Positions 11,380 to 22,558 of a DNA stretch of 64,000 bases are shown here, piece after piece. The notes below the pieces were generated by a model. That model ran no database searches, was not told the origin of the DNA, and worked only from the letters and a program-made list of their open reading frames with translations. A program made the translations under genes and the position numbers. Position 1 is the stretch's first letter. The number at the start of each line of letters is the position of its first letter. Origin of the DNA: Dipteris shenzhenensis (lineage: Eukaryota; Polypodiophyta; Polypodiopsida; Gleicheniales); the NCBI GenBank assembly GCA_047967505.1, contig CM106538.1; one strand, 5' to 3'.

Positions 11380-11700
11380 GGAATTTAAAGACCTCCCTTT
11401 GGCATTGTTCTCAATCACTTCGTGCCTAGGAATAATCAATTCCTGGGAATTGGCCAAGAACATTTTATAAGTCTGAGGGGGAATCTTCAAGCCTAGTGCT
11501 GATGGACTTATTAGTAGACCCTCCTAGAGCCATATAGTGTTGGAAGATGAGAGAGAAGGGAAGCTAGTACAAAAAAAGTTCTACAAAAATATTCCTAATT
11601 CCTTCTTCCTCTGTGGAAGGGGTGTTCATTTCATTAGAGACTACCCAAAGAGAGCTAGTAGAAGAAATGCAAGTGGGAACGGGGAGTAAAATAGGGAGAT
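11380..11700 (+). pseudogene. Retroelement gag relic with damaged zinc knuckle
   Basis: The plus strand reads KKFYKNIPNSFFLCGRGVHF followed by IRDYPKRA. This fits a C-x2-C-x4-H-x4-C knuckle in which the first and last cysteines are replaced (TCC and TAC) and the Gly before His is Val. Upstream readings such as DLPLALFSIT fit a decayed gag. The spacing suits either an LTR-element or LINE-type nucleic-acid-binding domain, and I cannot tell which. Confidence 0.45.
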
Positions 11701-12289
11701 TGAAGAGGAAAAGACAATGGCTAAAACCAAGGTACACTAGTAGGCACCCAAAACCCCTTAGAGAGAGGTTGCTACAGAGTTGTAGATAGGGAGTAGGTGC
11801 AAGAGACTGGCTATAACAGTGAGCAAGAGAGTGAAATGAAGGAAGAAGGGGAAGTAGAGAAGGGAATTGGAATCATCGAATCCCCCAACCCCTTTGAGAT
11901 TCTCCGCAAGAAATTAATGGTGATTTAGATGAGGATTTTGTCGAGGTAATGTCTTAACACTCAAAAGTAAAGAAAAAGGCTGACATTAAAAGAGTTGATG
12001 GGTTGGAGAATAATAAAGGAAGAAATCCATAAGGGGTATTAGCTTGACTCTAAGGGCCAACTCAATTTAAAAGAAAACCCAAAAAATGGTTTTGACCTAT
12101 GGGACAACAAGTACTAATTTTTTCTTTTTTGCGTCTAATTGTTTAGGGTCTTTCAATGACTTTAGACGTACCCTCTTGAGGAGATGCCTAAAGAGGTGAA
12201 CAAGTTATAAGCCAAAGCGTACAGCAATAATGGAAGAAGCTCAATTTGATGTAAGAGAATATCATTGTCTTGTTTCATCTAACTTTTGC

Positions 12290-13830
12290 ATTCCAATGCA
12301 TCTGGTTTCTTCTTGCTGGTGGAATCTCTTCAAGAAGTACAAGGCTCTACTTGCTTCATCAAAAGTGATGAATGTGTCCTAAGGAGGCTCATCATCTGAT
12401 TGAGATTCAATCCATTCCCGGATTTCCATCGTTAAAGTTTGGTTTTGGAAACTCATCGTCCTGGACTTTAGAAACATTCTGTACTGGTTCACTCTACTTT
12501 TTAGGCAATTCAAATATTGTGTTTTCTTCAAGAACTAGCATCTCCCCCAATAGATTCTCTTGCAATGTCAGTTTTTCATGTTCTATCGTCTGGATTGTAT
12601 TGTTTAACTGCTTGCTATCTCTTGGTGCCTATCTCTTTGGAGTGGTTTCAATTCTTACTAATTTCACTGGTTTCTTAGGGGAAATTTTCCCCTATTTCCC
12701 TTGTTCTATATCTCTCACATGCAGGGGTTCTTGGAATCCTTTTCTCTTGTCCTCTACTACCACAATCTCATCCTCTGTATATCCGGCTTTCTTTAGCCAT
12801 TGCTCTGTATATATGACCTATACTCCGAGAAATGCCTTTGTTGCTGCCATAGCCTCCCCTTCAAAACATTTAGGGATGCATTGAAGTGGCCTGGGTGCAT
12901 TAGGGATGTTCACAAACAAGGCAAATAAGACTGAGCAGAGTTTATTGTGCACCAAACTCCGGCAATTGTCTTTGTTATTCACCTCCCCCATAATTCTATC
13001 ATAGAATAACTTTGCCCAATTTATTGGGTTACCAACCTCTATATAGTGCATCAAAGCACAATTATCTTGTGAAATATAGTTGTATTTGGTCAATAGCAAG
13101 ACCCTCTCCAAAAACCAGTAAAATCGCTCCTTTCTTTGGTCCACCTGTGCTTTTTACTAGGAAGTATCCCTTGGAATGGGCACAAGGGCCAAATTCCATG
13201 ATCATCACCTCATTCGAGATATATAAAAGGGCTTTAATTGAGGCATTGAGATCTAGAGGTAATTGGAAAAGTTTTGAAATTAACTCCACCGTGATAGGCA
13301 TATCCAGTGTTAAAAATTGACCGTCATTGCCTTCAAGAGTTGAAACTGCTCCTCCGCTTCCATGTTCACGTCCCACGTCCACTAGGGAGTTTATAGAACG
13401 CATGCAACCTCATAGCATGTAGCCAAAGTGTGTTCTTCTTCATCATATCATGGAGATTGTGCTTATATCCTTCAAAATGTGCAATGGTTATGATGGCAAG
13501 ACTCAACTATTTGATTGTTGTTGGCCTCTGTTGTCCACACAAGAACCATCAATCCGCCCAAGAAACCTTTCTCCTCTTCATGTCAGGGTTGAAACCTGTT
13601 GCTACAATCTGCAAGCTAGAGGAACTGCTACCAACATGCTCTCCATCCGCCACTTCTTCTATTATGCTTAGATCACTCCCCGCATGTTGGTTATGAAGTT
13701 GAATTGATTGGCATAAGATTGCACCAATTGCCCAGGAGTAAGATGTTGATTTCCTCTTTGAAACAATAAGAGGTAGTGAACTATAAGTGCCAACTTTCAA
13801 AGGATGAATTGTACACGTGAGCAATCACAG
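12290..13830 (-). pseudogene. Decayed minus-strand coding region, transposon-linked type
   Basis: On the minus strand 13824-13549 is open, followed after breaks by 13403-13062. A frame change near 13100-13140 leads into 13144-12818, which reads RFYWFLERVLLLTKYNYI and LFYDRIMGEVNN. Beyond the stop, about 12720-12420 still reads as protein, including a coiled coil (LNNTIQTIEHEKLTLQENLL). The mix of a helical domain with W/F-rich motifs and a C-terminal coiled coil recalls putative plant transposon proteins, but I cannot confirm a family. The plus-strand frame at 12372-12884 is only its mirror. Confidence 0.4.
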
Positions 13831-13839
13831 TCACCACTC

Positions 13840-15970
13840 TGGTTACTCATGACTTATTTTATAATCCACCCAACTCATCGAATTGGTTTCAAAATATAAG
13901 GGTTTGAGGCAAAATCCATTTACTGGTTTGGGAAATCTTTATCCATGCAAATCAAGCCATCGAAATGTGCCCTAACCCAGATCCTCTATTATATGAAATG
14001 GGCCATCATATCTCAATTTCTTTTTTCTAGAAATTTTCCCAACTACAAAAATTTAAACCTAACACATTTGATTTTATGCTAATTAAGAGCAAGTTGTAGG
14101 TGTGGGACAAAGAGTCTCTTGCTTCAATAGGAGGTAAACAAGTTAACCAACTTAGAGTTTTTCATTGGAAGGGACATAAGAGTTTAACCCTAATGCCCAC
14201 TTTCTTCTCTTAGTGTGGTATCTATGATTCGCTCAACAAGAAATAGTTGAGGGATTCAATAACAATGTGGAAAGCAAGTTTTGCAAGAATCTAGAAAAAG
14301 AATTTACCAAGGAAACAATCATGCTTACTTTGTTGATTCTAGAAATATGCATGAAACCCTCCAATAGAAGGGTTGAAGCTCTTTTATTGGTGCAAACTGC
14401 TTTACTAATTGGACCTCAAACTATGATGTATGAATTTTTGTTATGAATTTTTTGTACTCCTTGGAGATGTGCTCTTAGAGCTCATGTAATGAATGTTATG
14501 ATAGCTTTATAATAAGAAATCAATTTAAAAACCCTCCTCTTTTTGAAAAAAGAAAAAAAGATGAAGGAATTTCATAATGGCGAAGGTGTGACCTACACAA
14601 TCACTACAACGAGCTCATCTATGAGGAACAAGATTCACAATGGAATGGATCTACAAGCTCCGCACATTGGAGGTGGCAAAAAAGATGCAATTTTATGCAG
14701 ACGATATCACTACCCTTTCCAGAATGGACAAGATTCGGACCACTTTCCCAACCGATCCATGTTCATGATCAAGTCTGCAGACGATATAGAGACTCTTGAG
14801 ACAAATCATACGACAAAGGTGATGGTGACGTGGGAGACCAAACTAGACCGGACACAAAGGCATGTGACAAACTTCTACACATTTGAGTTGGCACCAAGTC
14901 ACAGGAGGAGCTGAGTCAACTCGCGAGAAGAGAAGACAAGGAGCATTGGAGTCAAACCCAGAAAGACCATGCACAATGCATAGACAAAGCAGAGCATGCA
15001 CGATGGAGTTCCACATTATCCCCGCTCTACTCAAAGGGGACCATCAAAGTCGAGGTATCACTCTTGAGATGGCCCACCGGGTACAAAGAACACAGAGGCC
15101 ATACCTCCCACCACAGCAAAAGACGACCCGACAAAGGCAAATGCAAAAAATCCTCCTCTCACATCAGAGGACTACTGAGGCACCAAGATCATAGTTGATC
15201 ACATCTGTTGTTTGTCTTTGAATTTCTTAGTTTAGTATGCAGCAAGGGCCTTAGCGAGCACTTGCATCAGCCCATGGTAGCTTGTATGAGATACTGTACT
15301 TTTGTCTCTTAGGCCCATAAGGCCTCTTGAAGGTGTAAATATTTGTTTTTCTTCCTTTGTTTTAAGCACACTTTCAAGGGTGATCTAGTCTTACGGCTTC
15401 CTATGCACATGCAAACTAGAGCATTTGGATTCAGTCCTCATTACGAGTTGCAATGAATTTTGGTTTGGCTAGGACTGTTGACATAACCAACATTTGGTAA
15501 ATTAGTGTGATGCAAATCCATGAGCACTCAACCAGACAAAAAATAGATTTTCATAATCACCTGCCAAAAAAGGTATAGCTAGCTAAGACCATAGATTGTA
15601 GGACCTCTATCAAACTCACCTAGAAATTTCAGGAGAAAGAAGCATCATAGCCTGAATATCATCTGGAAGTTGCTTACACATCATGCCTTTGCAAGCCCAC
15701 TACTTGTTGAAAAATTACAAATCACACCAGCACTATTGCAAGCTCATGCTGACTGAACCTACTGAAGCGTCAAGTATGACCTCAGACAAGTCAAATTGTG
15801 GAGAATGTAAAAGGCTATCAGCTATTTGTATTCACTGGTTCAGTGCTCTATGATGTTATGATGCTCCTGATTGGGATCTGTGAACAGCATGCGTATTATT
15901 CTCCTTGACTGTCTTTATCCAGTCATTTTAGCCAAATGCAACCAAGCATTCGCCCCTAAATTTTGTAATG
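13840..15970. other. Unassigned; weak plus-strand frames
   Basis: A 123-codon frame (14543-14914) and an overlapping 103-codon frame (14883-15194) on the plus strand are hydrophilic and match no family. The pair could be one frame with a shift. Directly below 15971 lies the 3' side of the CPP1-like gene, so part of 15600-15970 probably includes its 3' UTR. Confidence 0.35.
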
Positions 15971-17570
15971 TCATTTCATAAAAGTACATGAAAACCATAG
16001 AAATACATAAGAAATCAAAGCAGTGAAAAGCTCCAGGCTCCAAGTGCGTGGAAATAAAGAAGTTGGGATAACTGGTACAAGAAGGGAGCCAAAAATCCAT
16101 CCAACCACAAGACCACCAAACCTGAAATACACAATCAACTCTTTAAATACAGTTTCCATTTTCAAACTTATTGTAATCAAACAATACAAAAACTCCGGGC
16201 CTGCAGTGTAGTTTGTTTACCCAAGAATGAAAGCTCTTCCAATGCTTTTAAGCCTATCATTGAGAAGGTAAATGCAGGCTGCTAGGGAAACAGCCACCTG
16301 TAACAATCCTCAACAGTTACGAATTCCTGAAAATACCAAATGGCTATTCACCTATCTAAATAAATTCAATTCATTAATCTGCATCGCCTCCCCCTTAATG
16401 TCAATTAACCTAAACTAATCTATATATATACCTAGATGAATCCAGGAACATTCCCAAACTCATCCTCTAAAAAAATAATTTAGTGCAGTTTCAATCTCAC
16501 GATAGTCACTCATAAGATTGAAAACCATAAACTCCATCATGCATAGCAAGGACTAGCTACTATGACATCCCCACTGATGTCATCAGCGCCCAACAATGGG
16601 TGTAGACCACAGTATAAAAATATGCTCACACATACAAATCCACACACCCACACATACCTGAATATCCATTTATACAACTAATCTATAATCTAATTAACCT
16701 AAGCTATTCTTACCTAATTAATCTAATTAATTCACTCCCTCACCGCCTCCCTGTACCTTCGCCGCTTCCCTCGCAAGCTCGCTCAGCCTCTCCCCTCCAC
16801 TCGGTCATCTCTCTCCCTCAACTCTCTCTGTGCCTCCCCCACCCTCAAGTCTCCCTCCCCCTCATATACTCGCTCAAGGCGGCACTGCGAACCTTCTGGA
16901 TTTTTGACGATTTCTATGCATTTATTATGGGCATTCTAGACTTCTAAGAACCTTCTAGATTTCCGAGCAATTATTTTGGCCAGCATCGCTTAGCTTAATC
17001 GGGTCTATGCAAAACTTCTCCCTCCCACCTTACTTAATCGCTCTCTTGGCTGGCGCACTCTGCTTCTAATTAATCGAATTTCTTTTTCTCAATGTCGTGG
17101 GCACCTATTTTCTTGCATAGCTTTCAGTATTACTATAGCACCATCTTTGTGATCAAAAAAATGAATTCCTGAACAAACAACCAATACCTGGAATGCCGGT
17201 CCACCTTCTGCTGGGTTCATCACACTCCAAACTCCCAGAAGAGCAAAAAGAACTGCCCTCTGTAGAATGACCTGAGAAGAAGGAACCTCAAACCTATTCA
17301 ACACATTTCGCACCCATGGAGGTGACTCTGCAACTTTCTTCTTTAAATTGCTCTTCAGATTGATTTTTGACTTTTTCCTCGCCCGGAAGCTTTCCATTAG
17401 GATCTTGTCATAGGCTGCTTCGATAGACTCTCTGCTTCTCTCATGCCCTGCATATTGCTTGATAAGAAAATCATGTGCTTCCTGAATCTCCTCCTCAGAA
17501 GCATCTCGACTAACGCCTAACCGCTTATATGGATCTCGGACACCGACCCTTGGGAAAAATGCTAGGGATC
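15971..17570 (-). CDS. CPP1-like (DUF3353) chloroplast protein, three 3' exons
   Basis: Three minus-strand exons join in phase: 17570-17188, 16297-16221 and 16121-15971, with stop TGA at 15971-15973. All visible junctions are GT/AG. The first starts [20 protein letters not shown], a degenerate J-domain-like segment, then [25 protein letters not shown] and [10 protein letters not shown]. The second gives [15 protein letters not shown] and the third [16 protein letters not shown] and [10 protein letters not shown]. This matches the plant CPP1 family, closest to the Arabidopsis At3g51140 type as I recall it. The family is in chloroplast membranes, with a J-like region followed by about four transmembrane helices. 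CPP1 itself chaperones protochlorophyllide oxidoreductase. The upstream acceptor at 17571-17573 (phase 1 donor needed) shows at least one 5' exon, carrying the transit peptide and Met, is missing. No stops or frameshifts are seen, so this is likely a working host gene. Confidence 0.9.
16298..17187 (-). other. Intron of the CPP1-like gene (890 bp)
   Basis: It is bounded by GTATTG at the 17187 side and CAG at the 16298 side on the minus strand. The middle (about 16730-16880) is a C/T-rich stretch. Long plus-strand CT runs near the acceptor side are absent. No other gene is seen within it. The second intron (16220-16122) is only 99 bp. Confidence 0.85.
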
Positions 17571-17739
17571 CTGAAACAAACAGATCTTGTTGCAGTCCAT
17601 TAATCCTCGCGTATTACTTGCATGCATTGCTACAAATTTGATCTAGCTAATAACATGAGTTCGGAGACCTCAACGAGAGACAATTGCAAAGCCATCCATT
17701 TAAGGCATGTTAAGCACATCCTCACATATGATGGTATAG

Positions 17740-18216
17740 TTCCTTTTGCTTGCAATTAATATATCATGCATGTTGAAAGATGGAAGGATCTAGCATACAA
17801 TCAAAAGGTGAGGGATATAATTAAGCACGGATAATGAAGGTTATAATGCAAGGAATGTGATTATGGAGCTATGTGAACCGGTTATAAATTTATGGAAGCA
17901 AGAAGGATTATGCTTGTGAATGGACAATGGAAGATCAAAGTATGAAACGAATATTTACTATGAGATACATATGATTATTGCTTGATGATCTTTTGTACAT
18001 AAGCACATAACTCTGTTATATGGGATCATTCAATAACTTTACAAGGAATCACTTATAATGGAAATTAGAGTAAATTTATAATCAGATTGTAAGGCAAGAT
18101 TGGATTGGAGATCCCATTCCTGAACGGGTAGCATATGAGGTTAGAATTCTGGGTAAAAAATATCGCTAGCATATCATGCACGTTGAAAGATGGAAGGATC
18201 TAGCATAAATCCATTG
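17740..18216 (+). pseudogene. Ty3/gypsy integrase C-terminal relic, two partial copies
   Basis: At about 18115-18210 the plus strand reads ERVAYEVRILGKKYR then HIMHVERWKDLA, resembling the region at the end of gypsy integrases where a small beta barrel is followed by a conserved H-V-x-R-W/L stretch. At 17760-17810 the same end is present as YIMHVERWKDLAYNQKVRD. A 36-bp direct repeat (TGTTGAAAGATGGAAGGATC and flanks) therefore occurs twice, about 410 bp apart. Both copies are fragments. Confidence 0.5.
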
Positions 18217-18339
18217 ATCAATGAGTCAGAAAATTATCTTGGAAAAACCTACACCCTTGGCTAATTTCTCCATGCAGCGGAAATAGAAATGGACAAGGAG
18301 TGTGCAATGGAGGAATCTTAGAGAGGAGAAGGGAATGCT

Positions 18340-18810
18340 TTAATCAAAACTTCAAACTTTCTGTGTCCACAAGAGAGAACTCACAAGCACCAAATTCAGG
18401 CGATAGACAACAGTAGAACACTCCAAAATGTCTCAGAATATACTGCACAAATCTGAGCCAAACACTCTTACAGAAAGCTTCACTAGATATCCCAAAACAT
18501 GCAGCAATTTGCTCCCCTGGATGCTCTATGGTGAGCACAAACACTGCTCCTACTTATGTCCTCGCACCCCTCAGATGGTGTGCTTCTCAGTGAACCTCAG
18601 TAACCACCCATAGTGCGAGCTCCTTGGACAGCACCCTCCTGCAGACATGTGCTCTCCTATGCACCAAGGTCTCCTCTAGAAGGTGAGGGCTGCTCCCAGT
18701 CTAAACTGCAAAACGCCCCCACAATGGGGCCTTTTTATAGAGGGCTTCAGGCCCTCCAGACTGGCCAACTAGTCTGTAAAACAGCCGACCAGCCACAAAT
18801 AGGGAGGCCG
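18340..18810 (-). mobile_element. Fragment of a copia-type LTR
   Basis: The block around 18700-18800 (GGGGCCTTTTTATAGAGGGC, CAGGCCCTCCAGACTGGCC, GCCGACCAGCC) has the same layout as the promoter part of the copia LTRs at 26.3 and 31.3 kb: a minus-strand TATA box, then GC-rich text with repeated GGCCGAC words. It joins directly to a broken gag at 18811. I cannot define its outer end, so it is a partial LTR. Confidence 0.5.
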
Positions 18811-19917
18811 TGAGCCTTAGTAGTGGCTGCATGTATCTCCTCAGGGGGCCCTTCAGGTTCGGCTTGGTCTTGAGCAATGAGATTGGCATGGTGCTTCTCT
18901 TGTTCTTGTTCCTTCTTTTTTACGCAATAAGCCTCAACATGTCCTTTTCTTTTACAAAAATGGCAAATAATATTTTTATTGGTCTTCCCTTTGCTTGTGG
19001 CAGCAAATGCATGATCACCAGCAAAGGCAAGAATGGCATCTTTTTTACAGCGGTCCTTTTCAGTAAGTAGAGCCACCATATCATCAAACGTGGTAGTGGC
19101 AAGGCATAGAACTTCAAGGGTTTGCTCAAAAGGAGGTATACCTTGCATACTCTTCATAAGGACATCCATTTTATCCTCATCATCAGGCCAGCTTTTCAAG
19201 CTTAAGAGACTGAAATTTTGCTAAATGATCACTCAACTCTTCATTCTCTTCCATTTTTAAATCATAGAACTTGATATACCTTTGTAAGACTAGAATATGT
19301 CCAATCATACAAATTTAGATTTTTTGTTGTGCTTAAGTCCAAAAATCTATACAGAAAATAAAAGGGGAAACGAAAGAGAATAAAAAAGAGGTAACAAAAC
19401 TTTTTTTTAAAACAAAGGAAGACATACTTAGCAAGCAAAGCAACACTTATGCCGTCATCAGTGCCCAAGCATAAGCAGCTATACTGGGTTTCTAAAGACC
19501 CCCGGAGTCTCTTGGGCAAACTCGGTGCTTACTAAAATATGTCAAATAAACAAAAGAGAAAGAAAACAAATAAGCTCATAGAACTTGAGTTTCAAAAAGA
19601 CTTTGGAGTTGGTGATTTTGTTACCAAAAAAGCTATCAAGACGATCCCAAATCTCCTTAGCAGTTGAAATCCACATGATGAATAAGGGAGTCGGCCAAAC
19701 AAAGACCAATGAGAGCAATTGCTCTTGCATTCTGTTGCTTCCATACTTTGCATTGTTGCTGATCACTTGTATCAAAGTGGTCTTCCTCAACGACGTCCCA
19801 AACTCCTTCGCGCATAAGAAGCAATTGCATCTTTGTTTGCCAAGTTGGGAATCCTTCCCCCTTAAACTTCTTCACGAGCAAGGAACATGAAGACAAGGAA
19901 GTCACGGCGGGCAGCAA
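18811..19917 (-). pseudogene. Ty1/copia gag (UBN2-type) with zinc knuckle, truncated
   Basis: The minus strand starts at 19917 with MLPAVTSLSSCSLLVKKFKG, then WQTKMQLLLMREGVWDVVEE, the start of a plant copia gag. It continues through WISTAKEIWDRLDSFFG and, past an insertion at 19275-19575, through ENEELSDHLAKFQSLKL to an intact zinc knuckle CHFCKRKGHVEAYC (19060-19000). It ends abruptly at about 18811 against LTR-like DNA, so protease, integrase and RT are missing. The 5' leader and primer site lie at 19918-20475. This is a different copia lineage from the nest at 22.5-36 kb. It also has a stop near 19200. Confidence 0.8.
19262..19588. mobile_element. Roughly 300-bp insertion with 13-bp target duplication in gag
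   Basis: TCATAGAACTTGA occurs at 19262-19274 and again at 19576-19588. Removing the stretch 19275-19575 plus one copy restores the gag reading across K-F-Y-(D/E)-L. That is strong evidence for an insertion with target-site duplication. The length, the 13-bp duplication, the absence of LTR or terminal inverted repeats, and a T/A-rich stretch suggest a SINE-like non-autonomous retroposon. I could not confirm a Pol III promoter. Confidence 0.75.
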
Positions 19918-20462
19918 ACTGAAGTGACAAGCTCACAGCCCGAAGTGAAGAACCGTCAAATAAGTCGGCTGGTCTGGGACTCCGAATGCAGCAGGAGGCT
20001 CCATGTGTGCAAGGCGGCTAATGTAGGTGCTTTTGTAGGTGTTGCAGCAGCTAGTCGGTGGCTTTAGGTGCTCCAAAGTCAAAATGCAGCAAGAGGGTGC
20101 CCCGAAATGCAGAACCAGATGAAAACGCGGCACTTGTTGACATGGGACTGCTCGGAGGTGGCTTCAAACACTTCAAAGTGCTGGAGAAGTAGCTCAAAGG
20201 TAGTCGGCTATGCAGCAGCACCACCAAAACAGTGATTTCTGACAATGGAAGGCTTCTTGTAGGAGACTATCCTCTGCATCAGCTCCAAAATGGTCCGAAT
20301 GGAGGCGGCAGCAAGTGAAGGCTCAAAGTAGTACCAAAATTGGGTCAAACCAGGTGCAAACGAATGAAAAGGAGAGGTGACTAGGAGGAGACAGATTTAG
20401 GGTTTCAGCAGATTTAGGGTTTGGGCAGATGGCGTGGCAGGATGGGTTAGGGCAGGGCCAAC

Positions 20463-20475
20463 CTGCTCTGATACC
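20463..20475 (-). promoter_or_regulatory. Primer binding site (tRNA-iMet type)
   Basis: The minus strand reads GGTATCAGAGCAG directly after an LTR end TAACA. It matches the 3' end complement of initiator tRNA-Met used by most plant copia elements, and it serves the gag relic at 18811-19917. Confidence 0.8.
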
Positions 20476-22538
20476 TGTTAGAAACATGGTGTTGAAGGGG
20501 GGGAGGGGGGAGGGGAGAGAGAGAGAGTAGGCTAGGTTGAAAGATAATGATACTCAAATGAAATGACTCACATGACTAAAAGAGCTTGAGGCTTCATTTC
20601 ATCGATGTGACATGAGAAGTACAAGACTTTATAGAATAGGCACACACACTCTAGTACCAAATATATATGGGATAACTCCCAGAGTGACACGTGGTACTCA
20701 CACATAGAACTACTACTAGAACTCCCAAGTAAAACACACTGTTTGGCTATGATTTCTCCAACAAGAGGAAGAGCCCAAGAACTCACACAGTGCACTTCAA
20801 ATCTAACTTCTTTCCTTAGTGTGTACTACTTTAGATGTGCACACAGTAAATGGACAATGCACAAGAGAGAGATGTAGAACCAGCAAAATATATATCAAGC
20901 CAATGTGGACCAAATCATATACAAAAGAGGTGTCCAGTGTGCCACCCTCTATCAGCAGAGTATGACTAGATATAGAACCCAAAAGACTGTTCTCCTACGT
21001 CCAAAATACTTGGCCTGCAGTGCTCCCCTAGACCTTATGTCGGCCTCGTAAGGTGTGCCTCGCAGTCACACCTCCCTGCTGCTCCTCTAATCCTAAGGCA
21101 GTGCTTGCTGTGCTGCTACGGAGGAAGCCCAAACTGAGGAACAAGTGTCCTCCTTGATCCCATCTTCCTTTGCTGCTGTGAAGGCAGCCCTTGATGAAGA
21201 CCTGTGAGCTCCTATGTTTGCTGCAATCAGCCAATTCCCTTGCTGCACCAGCAGCCTCCTGGTTTGCTCCTTGAAGCACGTTGGGCTGCTCACAAAACTG
21301 ACTCAGTGAAGGGCTCCTTTTAGGCTGGAACCGCAGCCAACCAGTCGACTGGGTCTGTGAACTGGCCGACTAGTTCCCAGACTGGCTCAACCAATTCCAG
21401 CAGTCATTTGCTGCCCCAAGTAGCCACGTAGCAACCTGCCACTGGCCCACCACTGTCCAACTCTGTTCCAGGCCTTTCTAGGCCTTTTTCCTGGCCCATC
21501 CTCCACTCCAATCTGACGTGGGTCTGCTCCTGCTGTTCCGCCTCCATGCTAGCCCTGATCCAGCCCATTTGCAACTGGTTCAGCCCTTCCACAGGTCAGT
21601 ACACGTGCGCCCCTTGTACCTGTAGTTCCCTGGCCTGTTCTGGGCATCCTACTAGGCTCTTGCAGCACCAATGGAATGCCCAGAGATGGACCTGATGCCC
21701 CGAGACCAGATCTGCTCCAGTCAACCCTTTCCTGGACTGCCAAATGACCACCGCCTGTACCAGACTGCTGCACAATTGTTCCATACTGGTTCTGTCCACC
21801 AGATACTCTCCAAACTGCCAGGTAAGCTTCTTCCAGTTGCTGCCACATGGCAGTCCATGTGCTGACCATGTGGCAGCCTTTCTGTTCCTGCTAGACCTGC
21901 CCATGTGAGATGTAATCTAAAATCTGGTGCACCTCTCCCATGCTCTCCTCATTTGGGAGCTTGCAGGATAGGAGTTGACCCTTCCAACAGTAGCCTGTGT
22001 CACATGCGCACAAGTAGGGGGAGTAAGGGAGACTGCCACATGGGCGACGAGCAGGCTGCCAAGTGGGCAGCCCTCAAGGATCTGGTGTAGAGCTGCAGCC
22101 ACATGGGCTGCTGTGCAGGCCCTGGTACAGGCCCATGCTGGGCAGATGAGTTGGCATGCAGCCAGCAGGAGGCCTCACATAGATCAGAAGATGTTAGTCA
22201 GGTCAGCAGGCCTGGCTGCTGGTGAGGTCAGTAACAGGCAGTCTGTGGACCTGGTCTGGACGTGTTGGCTGGCTGACTGGATCGGCCAGTCAGTAGGTCT
22301 GGTAGGCCAGACAGGAGCCCACTGTAGAACACTGCAATATGTTTAGGACGGAGCAGCAAGCAGAGCAAGTGAGGCCTAAGGCCCCTGTTTCCCTGCTGTT
22401 GCAGGCAGCAACCAGCCCGTGTGCTGGTTGCCTATGATGCCGGCCTGAGTCTCTCTCTTTCCCCAGCCCTCCTACCTCTCACTGCCCCTTGGCCCCTCAA
22501 ATCGAGGGCTCACAGGTGGGCACAGTGAGTTTCTAACA
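20476..22538 (-). mobile_element. Long LTR-like block between PBS and polypurine tract
   Basis: The block begins TGTTAGAAAC (20476) and ends GTTTCTAACA (22538), perfect inverted ends. The left side abuts a primer site facing the gag at 19.9 kb. The right side abuts the polypurine tract of the copia relic at 22.5-23.9 kb. About 22365-22538 is nearly identical to the U3 end of the LTR at 35826-36000, while the rest is unlike that LTR. Two readings fit: one long (2063 bp) LTR shared by two elements, or two LTRs of related families fused near 22.35 kb. GC-rich GGCCGAC-type words (21330-21370, 22250-22300) are typical of these LTRs. Confidence 0.55.
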
Positions 22539-22558
22539 CCCCCCCTCAATGTCACAAC
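22539..22558 (-). promoter_or_regulatory. Polypurine tract of outer copia element
   Basis: The minus strand reads GTTGTGACATTGAGGGGGGG immediately before the LTR start. The same tract is found at 26740-26759 and 32381-32400. It primes plus-strand DNA synthesis in the family. Confidence 0.85.

Noticed and set aside
12372-12884. 170-codon plus-strand frame, hydrophobic and Ser/Phe-rich
   Set aside because: It is the mirror of minus-strand coding-like sequence with a coiled coil; its composition is typical of an antisense shadow.
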